From the NCBI RefSeq assembly GCF_024105665.1, contig NZ_JAAAMK010000006.1, positions 1 through 64,000 on the forward strand: 64,000 nt of DNA. The letters are read 5' to 3'. Shown here piece after piece: positions 18,211-26,799 of the stretch (positions are counted from its first letter, which is position 1; the number at the start of each line of letters is the position of its first letter). Below the pieces are notes generated by a model, which did not search any database, was not told the DNA's origin, and was given only the letters and a program-made list of their open reading frames with translations. Source of the stretch: Aliihoeflea aestuarii (GTDB taxonomy: Bacteria; Pseudomonadota; Alphaproteobacteria; Rhizobiales; Rhizobiaceae). The position numbers were made by a program, and so were the translations under genes.

Positions 18211-18672
18211 ATGGAACAGCGCCTTTCCATCGTGACGCTCGGTGTCGATGATCTCGACCGCGCAGCTTCGTTCTACGAGCAACTCGGCCTCGAACGGCAC
18301 AAGAAATTTGCCGAAGGCGTCGCCTTTTTCCAGATGGGCGGTGTGATCCTGTCGCTGTTCCCGCGTGACGAGTTGGAGAAGGATGCCGGACTGCAGGCCG
18401 CGCGCTATGAGCGCGTCGGGAAGGGGTATGTCGGCCATGTCGATGCCGCGCCTTCCGTCGTTCTTGCCTACAATACGCGCACGGCGGAGGAGGTTGCGGA
18501 GATTCTGGCGCTGGCCGAAAAGGCGGGCGGGCGCATCGTCAAACCGGCGCAGCGCGCCTTTTGGGGCGGCACGTCCGGCTATTTCAAGGACACCGAAGGC
18601 AATTTCTGGGAGGTCGCCCACAATCCAGACTTTCCCATCGATGCCGAAGGGCGGATCTCGTTACCCGAATGA
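18211..18672 (+). CDS. VOC-superfamily (glyoxalase-like) protein
   Basis: This 153-residue protein has two beta-alpha-beta-beta-beta modules of the vicinal-oxygen-chelate fold, beginning MEQRLSIVTLGVDDLDRAASFYEQLGLERH and ending GYFKDTEGNFWEVAHNP with a metal-ligand Glu. Members include glyoxalases and dioxygenases; substrate not predictable. It starts 3 bp after the DUF2185 gene and overlaps the CoA-binding gene by 4 bp (ATGA). Confidence 0.85.
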   Translation: MEQRLSIVTLGVDDLDRAASFYEQLGLERHKKFAEGVAFFQMGGVILSLFPRDELEKDAGLQAARYERVGKGYVGHVDAAPSVVLAYNTRTAEEVAEILALAEKAGGRIVKPAQRAFWGGTSGYFKDTEGNFWEVAHNPDFPIDAEGRISLPE

Positions 18673-19190
18673 ACCACGACAGCTACGACAATTCCTACAT
18701 CTCCGGCATTCTCACCTCGGTGAAGGCGATCGCCATCGTCGGTGCATCCGCCAATGGAGTACGTCCCTCCTTCTTCGTTGCCAAATATCTGATCGACAAG
18801 GGCTATACCGTGCATCCCGTCAATCCGGGCCATGCCGGCAGGGAAATCCTCGGCCGCACGACCTATGCGCGGCTTTCCGATGTCCCCGAGCCGGTCGACA
18901 TGGTCGATATCTTTCGCGCATCGAGTGCCGTGCCGGGCGTCGCGGATGAAATTCTTGCGCTCGATCCGCTGCCGAAAGTCGTGTGGATGCAGCTTGGCGT
19001 GCGCGACGACGCGTCGGCGGTGCGGCTCGAAGAGGCGGGAATTCAGGTGGTCATGAACCGCTGCCCCAAGATCGAATATGCGCGGCTTGCAGGCGAGATC
19101 GGCTGGAACGGCGTCAACAGCGGCGTCATTTCGTCGAAGAAGCCGGTCATGCGCGCCGGATTTCAAAGCTTTGGCATCCGGCAGCGATAG
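18669..19190 (+). CDS. CoA-binding domain protein (YccU-like)
   Basis: This 173-residue Rossmann protein is related to the CoA-binding domain of succinyl-CoA synthetase (AIVGASANGVRPSFFVAKYLIDKG, VHPVNPGHAGREILG, VVMNRCPKIEYARL). The family binds CoA, and its function is otherwise unclear. The ATG at 18669 overlaps the upstream stop (ATGA). It ends the operon of enoyl-CoA hydratase, DUF2185 and VOC genes, and the following gene is metY, with 138 bp between them. Confidence 0.85.
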   Translation: MNHDSYDNSYISGILTSVKAIAIVGASANGVRPSFFVAKYLIDKGYTVHPVNPGHAGREILGRTTYARLSDVPEPVDMVDIFRASSAVPGVADEILALDPLPKVVWMQLGVRDDASAVRLEEAGIQVVMNRCPKIEYARLAGEIGWNGVNSGVISSKKPVMRAGFQSFGIRQR

Positions 19191-19328
19191 AAAAAGAATT
19201 TTCTCCGCACGGCGCCGGAACGACGCGGCGGCGCCTGCCGGAGAGTGTTTCCGGGAATAATCGTCTTTGCTTTTGCCCTGGCGCTTTGCGATGAATGACG
19301 CCTCGATTTTGGTTCAGGAGGACTTGTC

Positions 19329-20612
19329 ATGGCGCAGCGCGCACCCGGTTTCAACACTCTCGCGGTCCATGCGGGCGCGCAGCCCGACCCGGCGACCGGC
19401 GCGCGCGCCACGCCGATCTACCAGACGACCTCCTTCGTCTTCGACGATGCCGATCACGCCGCCTCACTGTTCGGGCTGAAGGCGTTCGGCAACATCTACA
19501 CCCGCATCATGAACCCGACGCAGGCGGTGCTTGAAGAGCGCGTCGCCGCGCTCGAAGGCGGCACGGCCGCGCTCGCGACGGCCTCGGGCCATGCCGCGCA
19601 GCTTCTGATCTTCCACACGATCCTCAAGCCCGGCGACAATTTCGTCGCCGCGCGCAAGCTTTATGGCGGGTCGATCAACCAGTTCGGCCATGCCTTCAAG
19701 AACTTCGGCTGGGAAGTGCGCTGGGGCGATACGGCTGATCTGTCGGCCTTCGAAAGCCAGATCGACAACAAGACACGCGCGATCTTCATCGAGAGCCTCG
19801 CCAATCCCGGCGGCACCTTCGTCGACATCGCGGCCATCGCCGAAATCGCGCACAGGCACGGCCTGCCGCTGATCGTCGACAACACGATGGCCTCGCCTTA
19901 CCTCCTGCGCCCGATCGAGCATGGCGCGGACCTCGTCGTCCACTCGCTGACCAAGTTTATCGGCGGCCACGGCAATTCGATGGGCGGCGTCATCGTCGAT
20001 GGCGGCACGTTCGACTGGTCGGCATCCGGCAACTATCCGATGCTGTCGGAGCCGCGCCCCGAATATGGTGGCATCGTCCTGCACGAGACCTTCGGCAACT
20101 TCGCCTTCGCCATTGCCTGCCGCGTGCTTGGCCTGCGCGATTTCGGCCCGTCGATCTCTCCCTTCAACGCTTTCCTCATCCTGACCGGCCTCGAAACCCT
20201 GCCGCTGCGCATGCAGCGCCATTCGGACAATGCGCTGAAGGTGGCCGAATGGCTGTCGAAGCACGACAAGGTGGAGTGGGTATCTTATCCCGGCTTGGCC
20301 GACGATCCGAACAATGCCCTGCACAAGAAATATTCGCCGAAGGGCGCGGGCGCCGTCTTCACCTTCGGTTTGAAGGGCGGATACGAGGCGGGCGTGAAGG
20401 TCGTGGAAGGCGTCGAGCTTTTTTCGCATCTCGCCAACATCGGCGACACGAAATCGCTTATCATCCATCCGGCCTCGACCACGCACCGCCAGCTCGATCC
20501 CGAGCAGCAGACGGCGGCGGGCGCGGGGCCGGACGTCATTCGCCTGTCGGTCGGCATCGAGGACGTCGAGGATATCATCGCCGATCTGGAGCAGGCGCTG
20601 GCGAAGGCCTGA
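19329..20612 (+). CDS. metY: O-acetylhomoserine sulfhydrylase / aminocarboxypropyltransferase
   Basis: This 427-residue PLP enzyme of the Cys/Met metabolism family forms homocysteine from O-acetylhomoserine and sulfide. Motifs include [22 protein letters not shown], the aromatic SANPGG-like loop [10 protein letters not shown], and the PLP lysine K209 in [13 protein letters not shown]. The length fits MetY rather than the shorter MetZ. A strong AGGAGG site lies 8 bp upstream of the ATG. I looked for a SAM-II or SAM/SAH riboswitch in the 138-bp leader and saw no clear match. A cupin gene follows 15 bp downstream. Confidence 0.9.
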   Translation: MAQRAPGFNTLAVHAGAQPDPATGARATPIYQTTSFVFDDADHAASLFGLKAFGNIYTRIMNPTQAVLEERVAALEGGTAALATASGHAAQLLIFHTILKPGDNFVAARKLYGGSINQFGHAFKNFGWEVRWGDTADLSAFESQIDNKTRAIFIESLANPGGTFVDIAAIAEIAHRHGLPLIVDNTMASPYLLRPIEHGADLVVHSLTKFIGGHGNSMGGVIVDGGTFDWSASGNYPMLSEPRPEYGGIVLHETFGNFAFAIACRVLGLRDFGPSISPFNAFLILTGLETLPLRMQRHSDNALKVAEWLSKHDKVEWVSYPGLADDPNNALHKKYSPKGAGAVFTFGLKGGYEAGVKVVEGVELFSHLANIGDTKSLIIHPASTTHRQLDPEQQTAAGAGPDVIRLSVGIEDVEDIIADLEQALAKA

Positions 20613-20627
20613 GAACGGGAGAGCGTC

Positions 20628-20978
20628 ATGTATGTCAGCCGCATCGTCGGACTGGTCATTTCCGGGCTTGAGGCAGAGACCGGCCAGCCCGCCGAAGGCC
20701 GGGTGCTCGAAGGAAATCCGCAGTTCCGCACCTGGAATATCGAAGAGGCCGGCAACGGCCTTTTCGCCGGCATATGGGAATCGACGCCCGGCAAGTGGCG
20801 CATCGAATATGACGAATGGGAGTTCTGCCGCATCCTGTCGGGCGTCTCGGTCATCACGGAAGAGGGCGGCGCGGCCCGCACGGTGAAAGCGGGCGACAGC
20901 TTCATCCTGCGCCCCGGCTTCAAGGGCACATGGGAAGTCGTGGAAACGACCCGCAAGGAATATGTGATCCGGGTCTAG
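20628..20978 (+). CDS. Small cupin-domain protein (cupin_3/DUF861 type)
   Basis: This is a 116-residue single-cupin protein. WESTPGKWRIEYDEWEFCRILSG and GDSFILRPGFKGTWEVVE are typical of the cupin_3 family (EutQ/ureidoglycine-aminohydrolase-like). The metal-ligand set is partly present (Glu, Glu, but few His), so the catalytic role is doubtful. It follows metY by 15 bp and is probably co-transcribed. Its last 4 bases overlap the convergent membrane-protein gene. Confidence 0.8.
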   Translation: MYVSRIVGLVISGLEAETGQPAEGRVLEGNPQFRTWNIEEAGNGLFAGIWESTPGKWRIEYDEWEFCRILSGVSVITEEGGAARTVKAGDSFILRPGFKGTWEVVETTRKEYVIRV

Positions 20979-21571
20979 CTCGCCGGATCGAACATAGGCT
21001 CTGCTGTGACGGACGTTGCGGCCGCGACTGAAAGCGGGCCCGATCTGTCCATGTCCCGGGCAATCAGAAAACGGCGCATGCCGAAGACAACCATGATCGG
21101 AACTGCGATCTGCAACAAAGGCGGACCGGAATAGGTAAACGCCCAGAGCCCACCCAACGACGCTGCCGCGAGCAACGCCAGCGACGAGCGAATTTCCGAT
21201 GTCCGATCCGCTGATGATCTCAGCAGGCTTTTGCCAGATGCGAGAAACACGGCACCAACCGCAAGAATGCTCACGAAAACGGATGGGTGGGCGTACTCCA
21301 ACGCAGATTGAGCAAATTCCCGATAGCCGAGCGCGAACAAACCCACGATAGCGGGGGTAATGACGAGAAGATGGAAATTGATGCCCAGCAGGATCGGGTC
21401 CGGCGCGATCCGGCGAATGACGAATGAAAAAAGCACGGCTGCTACGAAAGCGGAGCTGATCCAGCCTGCCAGTTCGATGCCAATGCCTGATTGCCAAAGC
21501 GCCAGAAAAACGAATGACGGCGACGTCTCGACGACGTCCTTGATCATGTCTTTCTGTCTCTTCGAACTCAA
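20975..21571 (-). CDS. Hypothetical six-helix membrane protein
   Basis: This is a protein of about 198 residues with about six hydrophobic segments and a short N-terminal cytoplasmic stretch. I do not recognise a specific family; the size and topology recall septation-protein-A/VUT-like small membrane proteins, but without firm motifs. The TTG at 21571 is preceded by GAGGAGAGGC at good spacing; an ATG at 21547 is the alternative. The gene lies alone between a convergent cupin gene and the repeat at 21663-21798. Confidence 0.6.
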   Translation of the reverse strand: MSSKRQKDMIKDVVETSPSFVFLALWQSGIGIELAGWISSAFVAAVLFSFVIRRIAPDPILLGINFHLLVITPAIVGLFALGYREFAQSALEYAHPSVFVSILAVGAVFLASGKSLLRSSADRTSEIRSSLALLAAASLGGLWAFTYSGPPLLQIAVPIMVVFGMRRFLIARDMDRSGPLSVAAATSVTAEPMFDPAS

Positions 21572-21662
21572 GATCGCCTCTCCTCGTCACTGAAGAGTAT
21601 CGTGTCCATTTAGAGAAGCATGCGCAAGTGGATTGCGTTGTGGAGCTTGAGACTATGTTGAC

Positions 21663-21798
21663 GGCGAGGCATGGATTCCTGTGACGAGCACAGGAATGAC
21701 GATTGCAAATTTGCTCCCAGCAAATCTCCGGTGCTGGAGATCAGCATCAATCTTGATGCCGTCATTCCTGTGCTCGTCACAGGAATCCATGCCTCGCC
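21663..21798. repeat. 136-nt composite palindromic repeat with nested hairpins
   Basis: Perfect 39-bp inverted arms (21663-21701 and 21760-21798) flank a 58-bp core. Each arm itself contains a 9-bp hairpin (ATTCCTGTG, ACGAG, CACAGGAAT). The core holds three more hairpins at 21709-21725, 21724-21741 and 21744-21759. The arm sequence is the kind of extragenic repeat often seen in rhizobial genomes. There is no coding capacity. It separates the membrane protein from the P450 gene. Confidence 0.85.
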
Positions 21799-21817
21799 AT
21801 CTCTATCTGCGCACATT

Positions 21818-23062
21818 TCACCACTCCACTAATAGCCGCTCCAATCCGTGGAAATGATAGGTGTCGCGATAAGCGGGCTCCTCGGCCAGCTTCAGGCCGG
21901 GCAATCTTTCGAACAGCACCTTCAGCGATGCCTGCATCTCCAGCCGTGCCAGCGGGGCACCGATGCAGAAGTGGATGCCGGCGCCGAAGGAGACGTTTTT
22001 CTGGTCGGGCCGGCCGGGACGGAATTCCAGCGGATCGGCAAAGGCGGCGGGGTCCGTGTTCGCCGCGCCGAGCATCAGCCATATACGCTCGCCGGCCTTT
22101 ACCGTAACGCCCGGCGCGATCTCGCGGTCCTCAACGGCGAAGCGGTTGAACATGTGCAGCGGCGCGTCGAAGCGCAGGCATTCCTCGACGGTTGCGACGG
22201 TCGCCGCCTCGTCGGTGAAAAACCGGCGCGCATCGCCGCCCTGTTTCAGGATGGTCCGGATTGCATTGCCCGTCTGGTGGACGGTCGCCTCGTGGCCGGC
22301 GTTCAAAAGCAGGATCGCCGAGGCGACCAGCTCGTCCTCGTCCAGCTTTTGTCCTTCATCGCGCGCGCTCGTCAGCAGGCTGAGCAGATCGTCGCGCGGA
22401 TCGGAAGCGCGCTTGCGTGCATGGTCGCGGATATAATCGGAGAAATCGCGCGCGGCCTGATTGGCGCTTTCTTCCATCTGACGCGTCAGCCCGTGCATAT
22501 ACATGACCACCATGCGGTGCGACCAGTCGAGCAGCATCGGCCCGTCCTCAGGCGGCACGCCGAGCATTTCGGCGATGATGGTGATCGGGATCGGCGTTGC
22601 GAAAGCCGGGATGAGGTCGGCGCGCCCGTCTGCCTCGAAGGCATCGATGCGCTCATGTGCCAGTTGCTCCGCGCGCGGGCGCAGCCGCTCGACCTGCCGT
22701 GAGACGAAGGCGCGGTTGACCAGCGTGCGCAGTCGCGTGTGGATTGGCGGTTCGAGTTCGAGCATCGAACGCGCCTCGACGGCGTCGAAATCCGTCAGAT
22801 GCGCGCGCTCGCCCTGCGCCAAAACATAGGGCCTGTAGCCGCCCGGCTTCTCGCGGCCGAAATTGCGATCCCGCAGAAGGCCGTTGACGCCCTCATAGGA
22901 CGCGACGCACCACGCGCCGAAGTCCTCCCAGTAGAAGACCGGCGATTGCTCCTGGAGCCATCGATAAGCGGGGTACGGGTTCTGGAAGAAGGCCGGCTCG
23001 TGTGGATCGAGGCGCAGGCGAAGCGTGGCGGCGTGGAAATCGAGATAGGAGGGCTGTGTCAT
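21818..23062 (-). CDS. Cytochrome P450
   Basis: This 414-residue soluble bacterial P450 has the I-helix oxygen-activation motif NAGHEAT (254-260), the ExxR motif E294-R297, and the heme-binding loop FGAGIHFCIGAPLA with the thiolate ligand C366. It should hydroxylate a small organic substrate using an external ferredoxin/reductase; no redox partner gene is adjacent. It is divergent from a sarcosine-oxidase-like gene with a 75-bp gap, so the two may share regulation. Its 3' end faces the composite repeat. The substrate is unknown. Confidence 0.92.
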   Translation of the reverse strand: MTQPSYLDFHAATLRLRLDPHEPAFFQNPYPAYRWLQEQSPVFYWEDFGAWCVASYEGVNGLLRDRNFGREKPGGYRPYVLAQGERAHLTDFDAVEARSMLELEPPIHTRLRTLVNRAFVSRQVERLRPRAEQLAHERIDAFEADGRADLIPAFATPIPITIIAEMLGVPPEDGPMLLDWSHRMVVMYMHGLTRQMEESANQAARDFSDYIRDHARKRASDPRDDLLSLLTSARDEGQKLDEDELVASAILLLNAGHEATVHQTGNAIRTILKQGGDARRFFTDEAATVATVEECLRFDAPLHMFNRFAVEDREIAPGVTVKAGERIWLMLGAANTDPAAFADPLEFRPGRPDQKNVSFGAGIHFCIGAPLARLEMQASLKVLFERLPGLKLAEEPAYRDTYHFHGLERLLVEW

Positions 23063-23137
23063 CAGCGCTCCATGCCCGACTTGTCACATGGTTTCCAGAC
23101 CCTATGGTAGCGGCGGGCGGATGCGAGGGATAATTCG

Positions 23138-24253
23138 ATGAAGATCATCATAGTCGGCGCGGGCATCGCCGGACTGTCGACGGCATGGGCGCTGACAAAG
23201 CGCGGTCACGACGTAACGATCCTCGAACAGGGATCGATCCCCAATCCGCTGGCGGCGTCCGGTGATCATCACCGCATCATTCGCCGCGCCTATGGGGCGC
23301 ATCTGGGCTATGCCGCGCGGATCGACGAGGCTTTCCGCGCCTGGGACGAGGTCTGGCATGATCTGGGCCAGAGCCATTACGATAATCGCGGCTTTCTGTG
23401 CCTCTCCTATAAAAGGGGTGACGCTGCGGATGTGCATCGCGCTGGCCTTGAGGCCGGTGGCCATCCCTTCGAGATCGTCGCGGCCGATGATGCCGCCTTG
23501 CGCTGGCCGTTCATCACCGCCGAGGGCCTGCGTTATGCGGTTCATTCGCATGAAGGCGGCGCGCTGCACTGCCGGCGCATCGCGATGGGGCTTGCCGAGT
23601 GGTTGCGTGCCAACGGCGCCGACGTGCGCGAGCACTGCAAGGTCGCGGGCATCGACGTCGACGGCGCGACGGTCACTTTCGAAAACGGCAAGGTGCTTGC
23701 CGGCGACTGCGTCGTCGCGGCGGCCGGCGCCTGGGTGCTGGAGCTTTTCCCGGACCTCGCGGTCGATTTGCAGCCTTACCGCACGGCGGTCGCCTATCTC
23801 GATCCGCCGGACGATCTTCGTGAAGCCTGGAAGACCGCGCCGATGCTCCTCGACCTTGGTGAGGCCGACGAGGGCTACATGATCCCGCCTTCCGGCGATG
23901 GCGGGCTGAAATTCGGAACCGGGCTGCATAAGCGTCCGGCCGACGATGCCGACGCGAACCGCGGCATGCGGGACGGCGAGGGTGACGAAATCCGCCGCCG
24001 TATGGCGCCGACCATCGCGCGCGTCGACGACTATCGCGTCACCGAGGCGGTGAGCTGCGTCTACACCTTCACGAGCGACAAGATCTTCTATGCGGCTTCG
24101 ATCGGCCACGCGCTGGTCGTGTCGGCCTGTTCAGGGCATGGCTACAAGTTCGGCGCGGCGATCGGGCGGCGCGTGGCCGACGCGGTCGAGAGAGGTGACA
24201 CGGCGACGTTGCGTCAATGGCTGCGGGCCGACGATACCGGCGGGGATGCCTGA
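23138..24253 (+). CDS. Monomeric sarcosine oxidase-like FAD enzyme (DAO family)
   Basis: This 371-residue flavoprotein begins with a Rossmann ADP-binding fold, [42 protein letters not shown] matches the substrate-side motif of monomeric sarcosine/N-methyltryptophan oxidases. The C-terminal [14 protein letters not shown] contains the Cys that in monomeric sarcosine oxidase covalently binds FAD, and [11 protein letters not shown] follows. It likely oxidises an N-methyl amine or amino acid, releasing H2O2. GAGGG precedes the ATG. A relation to the methylated-amine genes about 7 kb downstream is possible but unproven. Confidence 0.82.
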   Translation: MKIIIVGAGIAGLSTAWALTKRGHDVTILEQGSIPNPLAASGDHHRIIRRAYGAHLGYAARIDEAFRAWDEVWHDLGQSHYDNRGFLCLSYKRGDAADVHRAGLEAGGHPFEIVAADDAALRWPFITAEGLRYAVHSHEGGALHCRRIAMGLAEWLRANGADVREHCKVAGIDVDGATVTFENGKVLAGDCVVAAAGAWVLELFPDLAVDLQPYRTAVAYLDPPDDLREAWKTAPMLLDLGEADEGYMIPPSGDGGLKFGTGLHKRPADDADANRGMRDGEGDEIRRRMAPTIARVDDYRVTEAVSCVYTFTSDKIFYAASIGHALVVSACSGHGYKFGAAIGRRVADAVERGDTATLRQWLRADDTGGDA

Positions 24254-24271
24254 AGAGACGTGCCGGGCGCT

Positions 24272-24301
24272 CTTGCGCGAGCCGAACCCGCCATCCTATT
24301 T
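24272..24301 (+). promoter_or_regulatory. Heat-shock (RpoH-like) promoter candidate of clpP
   Basis: CTTGCG (24272-24277) and CCTATTT (24295-24301) are separated by 17 bp. This resembles alphaproteobacterial sigma-32 promoters (CTTG, about 17 bp, C-T-A-T-rich -10). The clpP start is 65 bp downstream. Assignment is by eye only. Confidence 0.5.
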
Positions 24302-24365
24302 AAGGCACAACGAAGGCCATCCAGATTCGGCCCGTCCGGGCCAGCTACTCCTTGAAGGAAGAGAC

Positions 24366-25010
24366 ATGAGAGATCCCGTCGAAACCTATATGAACCTCGT
24401 GCCGATGGTGGTCGAGCAGACCAATCGCGGGGAACGCGCCTACGACATCTTCTCGCGCCTTCTGAAGGAGCGGATCATCTTCATCACCGGCCCGGTCGAA
24501 GACGGTATGGCGACGCTGGTCTGCGCGCAGCTTCTGTTCCTCGAGGCCGAGAACCCGAAGAAGGAAATCTCGCTCTACATCAACTCGCCCGGCGGCGTGG
24601 TCACATCCGGCATGGCGATCTACGATACGATGCAGTTCATCAAGCCCGCCGTCTCGACGCTGTGCATCGGGCAGGCGGCATCGATGGGCTCGCTTCTTTT
24701 GTGCGCCGGCCACAAGGACATGCGCTTTGCAACGCCGAACGCGCGCATCATGGTACACCAGCCGTCCGGCGGCTTTTCCGGCCAGGCGTCCGATATCGAG
24801 CGCCACGCGCAGGACATCATCAAGCTGAAGCGCCGCCTGAACGAGGTCTATGTCAAGCACACGGGCCAGGATTACGAGACGATCGAAAAGACGCTCGACC
24901 GCGACCATTTCATGACCGCCGACGAGGCGAAGGCATGGGGCCTGATCGACAAGGTCATCTCCGAGCGCGAGGCCGTCGAAGCTGAGGTCAAGGACGCGGC
25001 GAACAAATGA
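24366..25010 (+). CDS. clpP: ATP-dependent Clp protease proteolytic subunit
   Basis: This 214-residue serine protease subunit forms the tetradecameric chamber used with ClpX and ClpA. The catalytic triad is visible: S106 in [16 protein letters not shown]131 in MVHQPSGG and D180 in [27 protein letters not shown] is the family signature. The ATG at 24366 is preceded by AAGGAAGAG. It forms the first part of the clpP-clpX-lon-hupB series, with a heat-shock-like promoter upstream. Confidence 0.97.
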   Translation: MRDPVETYMNLVPMVVEQTNRGERAYDIFSRLLKERIIFITGPVEDGMATLVCAQLLFLEAENPKKEISLYINSPGGVVTSGMAIYDTMQFIKPAVSTLCIGQAASMGSLLLCAGHKDMRFATPNARIMVHQPSGGFSGQASDIERHAQDIIKLKRRLNEVYVKHTGQDYETIEKTLDRDHFMTADEAKAWGLIDKVISEREAVEAEVKDAANK

Positions 25011-25194
25011 CGCGGTTTTGACCGGCGAGCGCGACAATTCGGTCACAATCGCCTGTTCCATCGCAAGGAGCGGTTTTCTAGATTAAGCCTATATTCAACG
25101 ATAGCAGGCTTAGATTTTTGCTGGGGATTCGTGAGGAGAACACCAATTCGCATTTGGCATAGGCGGGCGAATTGGGTTCACTGACGCGACATTC

Positions 25195-25223
25195 TTGGCA
25201 GGGCGGGTCGCCCGTCCTAGAAT
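25195..25223 (+). promoter_or_regulatory. Sigma-70-type promoter of clpX
   Basis: TTGGCA (25195-25200) and TAGAAT (25218-25223) are separated by 17 bp, with one mismatch to consensus in each box. The clpX start is 59 bp downstream, so clpX can be expressed independently of clpP. Confidence 0.6.
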
Positions 25224-25281
25224 TCAGATTCGGCGCCGTGTTGGGGCGGGGCCGAGTACCGGTGCCGAAAGGACGTACCAA

Positions 25282-26556
25282 ATGAGCAAGATCAGCAACA
25301 GCGGTGGCGATTCGAAGAATACGCTCTACTGCTCGTTTTGCGGCAAAAGCCAGCACGAGGTGCGCAAGCTGATCGCAGGCCCGACGGTCTTCATCTGCGA
25401 CGAATGCGTCGAATTGTGCATGGACATTATCCGCGAGGAAAACAAATCCTCGATGGTGAAGTCGCGCGAGGGCGTGCCCACGCCTCAGGAAATTCTGAAG
25501 GTTCTGGACGATTACGTGATCGGGCAGCCGCACGCCAAGCGCGTCCTGTCGGTCGCCGTCCACAATCACTACAAGCGCCTCGCGCACGCCTCGAAGTCGA
25601 ACGACGTCGAACTGGCGAAGTCGAACATCCTCCTGATCGGCCCGACCGGCTGCGGCAAGACGTTGCTCGCCCAGACGCTCGCGCGCATCATCGACGTGCC
25701 CTTCACCATGGCGGACGCGACGACGCTGACGGAAGCCGGCTATGTCGGCGAGGATGTGGAAAACATCATCCTCAAGCTTCTCCAGTCGGCCGACTACAAT
25801 GTCGAGCGCGCCCAGCGCGGCATCGTCTATATCGACGAGATCGACAAGATTTCGCGCAAGTCGGACAATCCCTCGATCACCCGCGACGTGTCGGGCGAGG
25901 GCGTCCAGCAGGCGTTGTTGAAGATCATGGAAGGCACCGTCGCCTCCGTGCCGCCGCAGGGCGGGCGCAAGCATCCCCAGCAGGAATTCCTGCAGGTGGA
26001 CACGGCCAACATCCTCTTCATCTGCGGCGGCGCGTTTGCCGGTCTCGACCGCATCATTTCCGATCGCGGCCGCAAGACCTCGATCGGCTTTGCGGCAAAC
26101 GTCGCCTCGCCGGAAGACCGCCGCACGGGCGATCTCTTCCGTCAGGTCGAGCCCGAGGATCTCCTGAAGTTCGGCCTCATTCCCGAGTTCGTCGGTCGTC
26201 TGCCGGTGCTGGCGACGCTCGAGGATCTTGACGAGCCGGCTTTGATCCAGATTTTGACCGAGCCGAAGAATGCGCTGGTCAAGCAATATCAGCGCCTGTT
26301 CGAGATGGAGAATGTCGAACTGACGTTCCATGAAAGCGCCCTGTCGGCGATCGCCAAGAAGGCGATCGAGCGCAAGACCGGCGCGCGCGGGCTGCGCTCG
26401 ATCATGGAATCGATCCTTCTCGACACGATGTTCGAGCTTCCCGCGCTCGAAGGCGTCCAGGAAGTCGTCATTTCGGACGACGTGGTCCAGGGCTCCGCCC
26501 GGCCGCTCTACATCTATGCCGAGCGCGAAGCCGAGAAAGGCTCCGCCAGCGCATGA
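25282..26556 (+). CDS. clpX: ATP-dependent Clp protease ATP-binding subunit ClpX
   Basis: This is a 424-residue AAA+ unfoldase. The N-terminal zinc-binding domain has C17, C20, C39 and C42. The Walker A motif GPTGCGKT is near residue 120, Walker B is [10 protein letters not shown], the pore-loop region follows GYVGEDVEN, and sensor and substrate loops include [10 protein letters not shown]. It feeds substrates to ClpP and in alphaproteobacteria is central to cell-cycle proteolysis. The ATG at 25282 was chosen over an upstream in-frame start at 25195 because it gives the standard MSK... zinc-finger N-terminus. Confidence 0.98.
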   Translation: MSKISNSGGDSKNTLYCSFCGKSQHEVRKLIAGPTVFICDECVELCMDIIREENKSSMVKSREGVPTPQEILKVLDDYVIGQPHAKRVLSVAVHNHYKRLAHASKSNDVELAKSNILLIGPTGCGKTLLAQTLARIIDVPFTMADATTLTEAGYVGEDVENIILKLLQSADYNVERAQRGIVYIDEIDKISRKSDNPSITRDVSGEGVQQALLKIMEGTVASVPPQGGRKHPQQEFLQVDTANILFICGGAFAGLDRIISDRGRKTSIGFAANVASPEDRRTGDLFRQVEPEDLLKFGLIPEFVGRLPVLATLEDLDEPALIQILTEPKNALVKQYQRLFEMENVELTFHESALSAIAKKAIERKTGARGLRSIMESILLDTMFELPALEGVQEVVISDDVVQGSARPLYIYAEREAEKGSASA

Positions 26557-26799
26557 TGCGCATTCGGCGCGGTCGTCAAGGCCGCGCCGGCCATGCCTTT
26601 CAGGCATTGCTACCTTGCGTCACCCCATGTCTTGATCTGACGCGCGATCGACGCCACCTAACCAATATTGAGGCGCAATCCTTCCGTGCCGCAAAATGAT
26701 GTGCGATCTTTCAATCGCAATGGGCGGAAGGCATTGGGGCCGCTACACTGAGATTCGCGACCGGCCGAAAAAGGCGGTTGCGGACAGAAAGGTTGGACT

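Noticed and set aside
19191-19328. SAM-II or SAM/SAH riboswitch upstream of metY
   Set aside because: The leader has GGCGCC-type repeats but does not show the conserved cores of either class that I could recognise; a covariance search would be decisive.
19464-21590. 708-codon frame on the minus strand opposite metY and the cupin gene
   Set aside because: Its composition is that of an antisense shadow (rich in Arg, Asp, Val, His), and it crosses two well-supported genes on the other strand.
25084-25112. TAAGCCT/AGGCTTA inverted repeat between clpP and clpX as a terminator
   Set aside because: The stem is 7 bp with a 15-nt loop and only a short T run; it may be an operator or nothing.
26631-26662. 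Heat-shock promoter of lon
   Set aside because: CTTGAT and CACCTAAC are spaced 18 bp apart, but the -10 match is poor, so it is mentioned only in the text and not listed as a feature.
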